From: Bacteroidota bacterium
GTDB lineage: Bacteria; Bacteroidota; Bacteroidia; 2-12-FULL-35-15
DNA length: 64,000 nt
Assembly: GCA_947479085.1 (NCBI GenBank)
Contig: CANJYB010000003.1
Location: forward strand, 1 to 64,000
Reading direction: 5' to 3'
Of the stretch, positions 14,790-21,614 are shown piece by piece; position 1 is the stretch's first letter, and every line of letters starts with the position of its first letter. The translations under genes and the position numbers were made by a program. The notes under the pieces were generated by a model. The model saw only the letters and a list, made by a program, of their open reading frames with translations. It searched no databases and had not been told where the DNA came from.

Positions 14790-15212
14790 ATGAAAAATTT
14801 AAAAGCGAAAAACGAAAACGAAAGGAGTATTAATATGGAAAAGGTATTCCAAGAATGCCTATTGGAATATTTGAGAACTCTTTCTCCGTTTAAAAAAGAA
14901 GTAACAGTTGAATTAATTAAAAATGAAAAGTCAGAAAACTTGGCAATAAGGTATTCTGAAAGAAACAAAATGAGTTTAAGAGTTGCACGTGCTCATATTA
15001 GTAGGGCAGAACAAGGATTAAAGAAATTCGTAAGTAAAGTATTTAATGTTTTTAAAAGTGAAGAAGTCTATTGGTCAACGTTTAGAGATGGTGTACTACT
15101 GATACATTATAAAATCAAAAACGAAATCGGATATACCGTAGGTAGTGAAGATATAAATATAGAAGCACTCAAAACATTCTTGGAAAGCCAAGTTGAAATA
15201 AAAATTAATTAA
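14790..15212 (+). CDS. Hypothetical protein with possible sigma-region-4-like helix-turn-helix
   Basis: A 140-aa protein. Residues about 50-80 (ENLAIRYSERNKMSLRVARAHI, then SRAEQGLKKF) resemble the recognition helices of sigma factor region 4 or a related helix-turn-helix. The N- and C-terminal parts are not recognised and no region 2 is seen, so it is not a complete sigma factor. It is the first gene of a unit with DUF5131, which starts 35 nt downstream without its own signal. It is a candidate reader of the element promoter signal, but only by inference. Confidence 0.55.
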   Translation: MKNLKAKNENERSINMEKVFQECLLEYLRTLSPFKKEVTVELIKNEKSENLAIRYSERNKMSLRVARAHISRAEQGLKKFVSKVFNVFKSEEVYWSTFRDGVLLIHYKIKNEIGYTVGSEDINIEALKTFLESQVEIKIN

Positions 15213-15247
15213 TCAAAATCAATAATTAAAATTTTAAAAAAATAAAA

Positions 15248-16270
15248 ATGGAACAAACAAAAATACAATGGACAGATGACACTTGGAATCCTTTTCACGG
15301 ATGTCACAAAGTATCAGAAGGGTGCAAATATTGCTACATGTATCGTGATAAGGAACGATATGGCAAAGACCCAAATGTTGTGATGAAATCCAAAACTGGA
15401 TTCTATGCCCCTTTAAAATGGAAGGAACCCAGATTAATATTCACTTGCTCATGGAGCGATTGGTTTATAGAAGAAGCTGACCAATGGCGAGATGAGTTGT
15501 GGGAAATAATCAAGTCAACCCCACATCACACTTATCAGATTCTTACTAAAAGACCAGAGCGTATTAAACAATGCCTACCAGCTGATTGGGGTCAAGGTTA
15601 CGATAATGTATGGCTTGGAGTTAGTGTGGAGAATAACAAGAATCTGGATAGATGCATGATTTTGGGCGAAATACCAGCAAAGGTGAAATTCATTAGTGCA
15701 GAACCTTTGTTAGGTGAGTTGCCTGGATTAAACGAAATTTTTTCAAAGTTCAAATTCGACTGGTGCATAATTGGGGGAGAAAGTGGAAACAGTACAGGTA
15801 AATATTTGTATCGTGAATGCAAGTTGGAGTGGATAGTTGATATAATAAAAACTTGTAAAGAAAAAAATGTAAAAGTATTTGTGAAGCAAACAGGAACCTT
15901 TCTAAAAAAGCAATTGAACTTAAAGGATTCTCATGGTGGTAAAATCGAAGAGTGGCCAGAAGAATTGAAAATTCGGGAATTCCCTGATAAAAAAACATCA
16001 AGTACCTTGTCCACTGTGGTTTCTAATGACGAGCCAAAAGTTAAATCGAAATCATTATCGAAAGAGCTTTCTGGAGCAACATTAAATACTGGTTCTAAAG
16101 CAAACCGAACTGTTACATCAGAAAAATCATCTTTAGATTTGGCTAAAGAAATAAAAAAAATTGAAACTGAAGAAACTTTTCACAAAGTAACTTATGTTTA
16201 TGAGTATGTTCCAACAATCAATAAAAACCCAATGAATACAAGCGTTTCAATAATAATAAACAACAAATGA
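15248..16270 (+). CDS. DUF5131 / phage Gp37-Gp68 family protein, radical-SAM-like
   Basis: A 340-aa protein. Residues 1-250 match the Gp37/Gp68 (DUF5131) family: IQWTDDTWNPFHGC at the start, then the cysteine cluster CHKVSEGCKYCYM, ILTKRPERI near 100, NVWLGVSVEN near 120 and IIGGESG near 175. The cysteines resemble a radical-SAM iron-sulfur motif. A Ser/Lys-rich tail of about 90 residues follows, probably flexible. The usual neighbour, the three-Cys-motif partner TcmP, is not adjacent. The family is frequent on phages and plasmids; the reaction is not known to me. It is co-transcribed with 14790. Confidence 0.85.
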   Translation: MEQTKIQWTDDTWNPFHGCHKVSEGCKYCYMYRDKERYGKDPNVVMKSKTGFYAPLKWKEPRLIFTCSWSDWFIEEADQWRDELWEIIKSTPHHTYQILTKRPERIKQCLPADWGQGYDNVWLGVSVENNKNLDRCMILGEIPAKVKFISAEPLLGELPGLNEIFSKFKFDWCIIGGESGNSTGKYLYRECKLEWIVDIIKTCKEKNVKVFVKQTGTFLKKQLNLKDSHGGKIEEWPEELKIREFPDKKTSSTLSTVVSNDEPKVKSKSLSKELSGATLNTGSKANRTVTSEKSSLDLAKEIKKIETEETFHKVTYVYEYVPTINKNPMNTSVSIIINNK

Positions 16271-16359
16271 AAAGGAGAAAAATGATTTTGTTTCAGCTTA
16301 AAGAAATTTATCGAAAAAAATCAATAAATCTTTGATTTTGATGCAACTTTTTCAAATGG

Positions 16360-16750
16360 ATTTCGTATAATAAGCGTGTAAGGGGAAAATCGAGAAAAGT
16401 ACTCCCAACCTCTTATACGATGAAAAGAATGAAAAGGTTGCATAAAAACTTAAAAATATGTAACCTCTGTTTCAGAGCCTAACTTATGTAAGCTATAAGT
16501 TTAGGTTTTAGCTTAATGAAATAGTTTCTTTTCTTATCCCCTGCTTTTCAAGTGGGTGGCGAATTCACCACAAAAATAAAGGCTTTTGAAGCCTTGATGG
16601 ACGAAGTGTGTCTGGATTATTCAGCCACAGTCTTCCGAAGTTCAAAAATTCCTGGGAGCAGGAATGGGAATTTTATTGTCCTGTTCCTAACTGAGGAAGG
16701 GCAAAATGAATGCTGGTAAAGCTCACCGCCAGAATGAAAGGGGGCAAAGT
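16360..16750 (+). ncRNA. Candidate structured noncoding RNA or origin region
   Basis: About 530 bp between 16270 and 16808 has no convincing gene but many hairpins. A long-range pair links TCGTATAA near 16365 with TTATACGA near 16422. AAGGCTT/AAGCCTT at 16579-16595 has a 3-nt loop. GGAGCAGGA/TCCTGTTCC (16655-16663 with 16679-16687) has one G-U pair. A GTGGGTG/CACCAC hairpin lies near 16551-16570. CCTAACTTAT pairs with ATAAGTTTAGG near 16487-16514. The stretch ends in copy B of the GCTGGTAAAGC element. I do not recognise a known RNA family. It could be an RNA, or a replication/attachment region with cruciforms. Confidence 0.45.
16712..16748 (+). repeat. GCTGGTAAAGC...GGGGGCA element, copy B
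   Basis: Second copy of the element at 14735-14770. Differences between copies fall mainly in the arm between AAAGC and CAG. It lies at the 3' end of the hairpin-rich stretch and before the tandem array. Confidence 0.45.
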
Positions 16751-16867
16751 TATTGTAAACAAAAAAAATAAAACAGTTATCAGCCATGTTGCAAGTAAAA
16801 CTAGAAAATGAGAATTAAGGAATTCAGAATGAAAGAAGAAAACATCCCAACATTAAATTTCTTGGAG

Positions 16868-17102
16868 GTTAGAAACCACACAACAAATAAAACCAACAAC
16901 TTAGTGTTATTATACAACTCAATGTGGGATATTAAGGTTAGAAACCACACAACAAATAAAACCAACAACTTAGTGTTATTATACAACTCAATGTGGGATT
17001 TTAAGGTTAGAAACCACACAACAAATAAAACCAACAGCTTAGTGTTATTAAACAACTCAATGTGGGATATTAAGGTTAGAAACCACACAACAAATAAAAC
17101 CA
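16868..17102. repeat. 69-bp tandem repeat, about 3.4 copies (iteron-like)
   Basis: Units start at 16868, 16937, 17006 and 17075, the last one partial. Copies are nearly identical throughout, with no variable spacers. Each unit contains CCACA and TGTGG as a distant inverted pair and a TTAGTGTTATTA core. The frame stays open on both strands because 69 is divisible by 3, so the 107-aa translations are probably not proteins. The location just upstream of a polymerase-like gene fits a replication origin or a regulator-binding array. Confidence 0.75.
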
Positions 17103-17333
17103 GGGGGCCTGAAACTAAAGCCAAATATTAAATAGATAGTTAAATAGTTAGTTAGTTAAATTGCTAGATAATAAAGTTACTTATGTGGCAGTTTAGTATA
17201 AAAACCAATAAAAAGATAATACCAGAGTTTTGGAATAAACAACCACTTATTTGTTGTTGAATCCAACGCCATTTCCAGTAAACGAAATAAAATAAATAAA
17301 CAAGAAAAAAAGTAAACAATAAAACAAATTAAA
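17103..17333. other. AT-rich gap between tandem array and polymerase-like gene
   Basis: The stretch begins with short ATAGTTA-type repeats near 17133-17160 and contains an AACAA/TTGTT pair near 17240-17260. No T-tract/ACCTATAA signal and no TAnnTTTG box is seen, so the promoter of the 17334 gene is not identified. It could include the melting region of an origin. Confidence 0.3.
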
Positions 17334-18971
17334 ATGAAAAATAGGTTTTTTAAAACAAATATAGATTCAGAAATACCAGTTTTGTTATTAGACAAACTGA
17401 ATGCAATTAAATTTAAAAGTAAGAAAAGCAGAGACCTAGCAATAAAATTAATTGCAGTTGTTTTGCACTCCATTGAAGACGAGGACGCAGACCCTGAAAG
17501 TTACTACAAGGAATTAAGGGTATCTTATATCCGAGAATACCTTACCTCATTTAATTTTTATGAAAAGTACTTTATAGAACACTTACAAGGACAGGAAGGT
17601 AAAGAAAATTTCGAGGAACGTATATTCCAGACAGATGGGATTTATTGTGTTGGATATTATGGGAAGCACTATCGGATAAACCCTAAATATATTGAGGGAC
17701 CAACAAAAGAAATTAATATTGAGTTTGAACTTGATTGTCTAAATGACCTTTTTCCAAATGTAGTCAGGCATTTCAATTATTCTACCTCTCTAATTAAAAT
17801 CAATAAAACGAAAGAAGAAATAACTGAAAAGATAGATGAGCAAATGGTATTGTCATCAGCAGTTACATTAATTGGAGTAAACGCTGTGTATTATAATGGT
17901 GGCAGCCAAAATTTTATCTCATTTACTTCTGATGAAACAAAATTACCTACGGAAATAAAACTCAGAAATATCTACCACAAAAGGATTAACAGTGAGGAAA
18001 TTGATAATTTATTAGATTTAAAAAACAAAGAGGCTGGAGAAAAAGTGTTTTTTCTTTTAAAAGAAAGAGATAAAAAAAACAAGTGCAAATATGATATAAT
18101 TCATCTAAATGAGTATCAGGTTAAAAAGAATTCTCAGTTTTTAAAAAGAGTGAATAAAAAAATAGAAAAAGCTATCTCAGGAAAATGGACACCCATAATA
18201 TCAAGTTCCAATGGACGTTTTAATCATTTGTTATCGAATTTAGATAATTTCTGTATTGATTTTTTCGCAATGGACAACGAACCTTTAGTATGCTATGACC
18301 TGAAGTGTTCACAGCCAACTATCCTTGCAAATCTTTTATTAGTAAACCCAAAATTAAGGGACAGCATAAGAAGTTCAAAATATATCAAACTTGTTGATTT
18401 TTTATCCGCAAATGAAGATGTCTTTTTTAAAGAAAAAGAGAATGATTGGTTTGAGAGATTTTTGAATAGTGACATTTATCAGATTGCCGCAGATGAAAAG
18501 GGGACGACAAGAGTAAAGGCAAAAAGTGATATGATGTATCTATTCTTCACTGAGCCTAATGCTCCATCAGTTTTAAAGAAAAGCTTGTTTCCGCATTTTC
18601 CAGAGTTTATTACTGGTTTACAGACGACAAAAGAGTCATTTAAGAAGAACCATAAGTCAAGTAAGAAATCATTACCACTTTTTTTACAGCTCGTAGAGGC
18701 ACATATATTTGTTGAAATAATTTATGAGGAATTGGCCAACGCAAGGATACCAGCAATTCCTAAACATGATTCAATACTTTGTCCAGCCTCAAGATTGCCA
18801 GAAGTGAAAGTAATAGTTCAGGGATGTTTTGAAAGAATTGGATTAAGAGGAAAAATGGAATTAGATGTGAAGAAAATGCAAGAGTATAATATTTTCCCAG
18901 AGTGGTATACTGGATACAATAGTAGTGAGGAATTGGATGAAGCTATCAATTACGATGATTTACCAGAATAA
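17334..18971 (+). CDS. Putative polymerase with family A / T7 RNA polymerase-like palm motifs
   Basis: A 545-aa protein. The C-terminal half shows three spaced motifs of the family A palm. Motif A is YDLKCSQPTIL with D322. Motif B has R393, K397, M401 and F405 in RVKAKSDMMYLFF, the R-x3-K-x3-M-x3-aromatic spacing of the T7 RNA polymerase O-helix equivalent. Motif C is KHDSILCPA with D479; T7 RNA polymerase has HDSFGTIPA. A GRFNHLLSNL block near residue 295 may match the upstream GR-Y motif. The steric-gate Glu of DNA polymerases (five after the motif A Asp) is Gln here. The N-terminal 270 residues are unrecognised. It could be a replication polymerase/primase or a single-subunit RNA polymerase. 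It lies between the tandem array and the integrase and lacks the element signal. Confidence 0.6.
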   Translation: MKNRFFKTNIDSEIPVLLLDKLNAIKFKSKKSRDLAIKLIAVVLHSIEDEDADPESYYKELRVSYIREYLTSFNFYEKYFIEHLQGQEGKENFEERIFQTDGIYCVGYYGKHYRINPKYIEGPTKEINIEFELDCLNDLFPNVVRHFNYSTSLIKINKTKEEITEKIDEQMVLSSAVTLIGVNAVYYNGGSQNFISFTSDETKLPTEIKLRNIYHKRINSEEIDNLLDLKNKEAGEKVFFLLKERDKKNKCKYDIIHLNEYQVKKNSQFLKRVNKKIEKAISGKWTPIISSSNGRFNHLLSNLDNFCIDFFAMDNEPLVCYDLKCSQPTILANLLLVNPKLRDSIRSSKYIKLVDFLSANEDVFFKEKENDWFERFLNSDIYQIAADEKGTTRVKAKSDMMYLFFTEPNAPSVLKKSLFPHFPEFITGLQTTKESFKKNHKSSKKSLPLFLQLVEAHIFVEIIYEELANARIPAIPKHDSILCPASRLPEVKVIVQGCFERIGLRGKMELDVKKMQEYNIFPEWYTGYNSSEELDEAINYDDLPE

Positions 18972-18979
18972 AGTGGTTC

Positions 18980-19005
18980 TTTTTTGTCTTTTCAGCAACC
19001 TATAA
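18980..19005 (+). promoter_or_regulatory. Element promoter-like signal upstream of the integrase
   Basis: TTC plus T6 at 18980-18985 and ACCTATAA at 18998-19005, offset 18 bp. The integrase ATG at 19020 is 14 nt past the box. Confidence 0.65.
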
Positions 19006-19019
19006 CATTAATAAACAAA

Positions 19020-20639
19020 ATGAATAAAAAATTAGCAATTTACGCAAGGGTCTCCTCTGAAATTTCAGTGGGGAAAGACAATTCTATTCCAGCCCAGGAG
19101 AAAATTGGAATTGCAAAAGCAAATGAATTAAAAATGGAATATGAAATATTCCGAGAAGAAGGCAAGAGCGCAAAATATGAAGACCTGCTTAATCGCCCTG
19201 TCCTTGAAGGATTATTGGAACGCTGTGATGATGGTGAGTTTTCAGGAATATTTGTTACAGAAATGGACAGACTAACACGAAACGAATATTCATTAATGCT
19301 AATAAAAAAGGTTCTAATAGACAATGAAGTATTACTCTATACAATAAGTCAAACAACTAATTTCAAAGATGAGGAACATGATTTCATGGCTTCACTGCAA
19401 GCATTACTCGCCAACAGGGAAAACAGAATTAAAACCAAGCGAATAATTCGGTCATTGCATGAATCATCCTTAAAAGGAAAATGGACGGGTGGGGTTATGT
19501 TGCCTTATGGTTATATGAGAGGGAAGGATGGAATGCTTTTGATTAATGAAGAGGAAGCTGAAATTGTAAAACAAATTTTTGCTTGGTCTTTGGAAGGGAA
19601 AGGAAGCAACACTATAGCAAATGTACTCAATGAAAGAAAAGTACCAACAAGGGGCAGAAAAAGCCTTAAAAAGGGAATTAAATTGAAGAACAGATATACT
19701 AAAAAGGAGTGGCATCTAAAAAATGAGGATATTATTTGGCGACCGAATACTATAATAACAATTATAAAAAATCCAATTTATAAAGGAGAAAGAAGGTATA
19801 AAAAAACAACAATTCCCTCCCCGATTATTATTCCCGCAGAAGAATGGCAAAGGACGACAGACCATCTTTCTAAAAACAAAGCGTTTTCTGATAGAAATAA
19901 CAAAACTCATTTTTATCTTTTAAAAGGGTTGATAAGATGTAAAAAATGTGGAAATAATTTGTTTGGAAGAATAAAGGAAAACAGGGGAGAAAGATGTTAT
20001 ACGTGTCTTAGCAAACGGAATGGTAAATTCTGTGGGATGAAAAACATCAATATTGATAAATTGAATTCTTTGGTCTGGAATCTTTTGATTGATGATGAAG
20101 GGGACGATTTTGGAACAAACTTCTGGGGTGTGGTTCTTGATTTATTTGATAAAAGAAAAAATCTACCAGAGGTTGTAAATTTTACAAAAGAAATTAATTT
20201 TAATGAGAAAAAACTAATAGAAAAAAAAGAAAACAAGGACAGATTGCTCACTCTCTACATTGAAGGTAATATTGAGAAGGAAGATTATCTAAAAAGAATT
20301 TCAAAAATTGATGAAGAAAAAAGGGAATTTGAAAAGAGAATTCGTGAACTTCAACAATCATCAAACAATATACAAAATATTGAAAAAGTGGATGAATTGG
20401 TTTACCAAATGAGAGAACTTCAGAAGTATATCTGTTTTGACATTACTGAAGAAGAGAAACAAGAAATAATTAGGAAATATGTAAAGGAAATTAGGATAGA
20501 TTTTGAAATGGAAAAACAATTTCACAAAGTTGAAATTGAAATAGAATTAATGGATTTCGAATCAAATACCTTAAATACTACAATAACTACACATGAACTT
20601 TGTACCCCGCCTATTAAAAAGAAGTCACATCACTTATAG
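19020..20639 (+). CDS. Large serine integrase
   Basis: A 539-aa large serine recombinase. It has a catalytic domain with YARVSSE (Ser at about 12), SIPAQ and EMDRLTRNE near 80; a recombinase domain with [11 protein letters not shown] near 160; a zinc ribbon with RCKKCGNNL near 305 and paired cysteines to about 345; then a long coiled coil (about 390-500). Such enzymes integrate DNA between short attP and attB sites. The ATG at 19020 follows the element signal; a longer frame from 18984 would include the box. The last codons and the TAG stop lie in sequence that reads as comM on the other strand, so the target site supplies the integrase's C-terminus in the integrated state. Confidence 0.95.
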   Translation: MNKKLAIYARVSSEISVGKDNSIPAQEKIGIAKANELKMEYEIFREEGKSAKYEDLLNRPVLEGLLERCDDGEFSGIFVTEMDRLTRNEYSLMLIKKVLIDNEVLLYTISQTTNFKDEEHDFMASLQALLANRENRIKTKRIIRSLHESSLKGKWTGGVMLPYGYMRGKDGMLLINEEEAEIVKQIFAWSLEGKGSNTIANVLNERKVPTRGRKSLKKGIKLKNRYTKKEWHLKNEDIIWRPNTIITIIKNPIYKGERRYKKTTIPSPIIIPAEEWQRTTDHLSKNKAFSDRNNKTHFYLLKGLIRCKKCGNNLFGRIKENRGERCYTCLSKRNGKFCGMKNINIDKLNSLVWNLLIDDEGDDFGTNFWGVVLDLFDKRKNLPEVVNFTKEINFNEKKLIEKKENKDRLLTLYIEGNIEKEDYLKRISKIDEEKREFEKRIRELQQSSNNIQNIEKVDELVYQMRELQKYICFDITEEEKQEIIRKYVKEIRIDFEMEKQFHKVEIEIELMDFESNTLNTTITTHELCTPPIKKKSHHL

Positions 20640-20645
20640 TATGAT
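20614..20645. other. Right attachment junction between integrase and comM
   Basis: From about 20625 rightwards the minus strand encodes the conserved ComM block [11 protein letters not shown]. To the left it becomes Thr-Ser-Phe-stop, which is not ComM. The crossover therefore lies near 20620-20630. Serine integrases exchange at a 2-bp core, which cannot be fixed from one junction. Confidence 0.7.
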
Positions 20646-21468
20646 GAGGTGAACGGAAGGGGCGAGTAGAAACAAGCCCTACATTTTTTCCCATTTTACC
20701 TGCTACACTATGAATTTTAGTGGTTTCCAAAGCTTCGTGTAAATTCATTGGTGGTAATATGGTAGGCAACCGTTTAGCAAGCATGGTTTTACCTGCACCC
20801 GGAGGCCCAATAAGAATAACATTATGCCCGCCAGCTGCGGCTATTTCCAGTGCTCTTTTGATGTTTTCCTGACCTTTGACATCGCTGAAGTCGAACTCCA
20901 CATCATTTATTTTTGAAAAGAACTCATCCCTTGTATTTACAATGGTTTGTTCTAATTCTATTTTGCCATTAAAAAAATCAATTACTTCCACAATACTTTC
21001 CACACCATATACCTCCAGACCATTCACTATAGCAGCTTCTCTGGCGTTTTGTTTTGGTAAAATAATTCCTTTGAATTTTTCTTCTCTGGCCTGGATGGCA
21101 ATTGGGAGAACACCTTTAATGGGTTGTAATCCTCCATCGAGTGAAAGCTCACCCATAATAATATAGTCACCTACCCGGTCTGCTTTTATTTGTTCGGAGG
21201 CCGCCAGAATACCAACAGCTATGGTTAAATCATACGAAGAACCTTCTTTGCGAATATCGGCAGGGGCCATATTGATAACAATACTTTTCCCCGGCATTTT
21301 ATAATGATTGTTGCGCAGGGCAGCGTCTATTCTTTTTTCACTTTCCTTGACGGCACTATCTGGAAGTCCGACAAGGAAAAAATTAACACCGGGGTTGATA
21401 TTCGTTTCAACAGTTACTGTGGTAGCATTGATGCCATATACTGCACTGCCGTAGGTTTTTACTAACAT
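20614..21468 (-). pseudogene. comM: 5' fragment of comM (Mg-chelatase-like AAA+ ATPase) cut by the element
   Basis: Residues 1 to about 281 of ComM remain: the N-terminal YifB/ChlI domain (start [15 protein letters not shown]), the Walker [11 protein letters not shown] near residue 227, and [12 protein letters not shown] at the break. Walker B and the rest of the AAA+ module are missing, and the frame ends three codons into the element. ComM is a branch-migration helicase that helps natural transformation, so insertion should abolish that function. comM is a known island target elsewhere, for example AbaR islands in Acinetobacter. The 3' part should lie at the element's left end. Confidence 0.9.
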
Positions 21469-21580
21469 AAAACAGGATTAAAGAGTTAAACAATAAAACG
21501 AAAGTACAAAATATATGATAATTCCATTTTCAATTTTTCATTTATTTAAAAAAGAGGGTTTTGTTGTTATTAATTTATAT

Positions 21581-21588
21581 TACTTTAG
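21581..21588 (+). promoter_or_regulatory. Chromosomal-type promoter (TACTTTAG)
   Basis: TACTTTAG is close to TAnnTTTG. TTGTTG at 21561-21566 is a possible -33 element. The ATG at 21615 follows 26 nt later. Confidence 0.5.
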
Positions 21589-21614
21589 TCGCTCAATTTT
21601 AAAACTTAAATGCT

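Larger units (their letters stand above)
1..20640. mobile_element. Right part of a serine-integrase mobile element inserted in comM (left end outside window)
   Basis: The element ends at a large serine integrase whose reading frame runs directly into a truncated comM. Everything to its left has mobile-element character: resolvase, DUF932, mobile mystery protein A, DUF5131, many short orphan genes, a tandem-repeat array and a polymerase-like protein. Most of its genes share a promoter-like signal that the chromosome lacks. No relaxase, coupling protein or type IV secretion gene is seen, so it may be mobilisable only, or those genes lie to the left. The other half of comM and the left attachment site should lie beyond position 1. 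Confidence 0.85.

Noticed and set aside
14790-15212. Complete sigma factor
   Set aside because: Only a region-4-like helix-turn-helix is visible; no region 2 or -10-binding part is present.
16868-17102. CRISPR-like array
   Set aside because: The repeat with spacing looks CRISPR-like at first, but the would-be spacers are nearly identical between units, so it is a plain 69-bp tandem repeat. No cas gene is nearby.
16801-17131. 107-aa proteins on both strands across the tandem array
   Set aside because: The unit length is a multiple of three, which keeps frames open on both strands. Neither has a promoter-like signal or non-repetitive domain.
5900-19000. T tracts as intrinsic terminators
   Set aside because: Most T tracts follow stop codons, but no stem precedes them, one lies inside a gene, and their exact 18-bp distance to ACCTATAA points to the downstream signal.
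1-20640. Conjugative element
   Set aside because: No relaxase, coupling protein or transfer gene is visible in this part; they could lie to the left, but nothing here supports the call.
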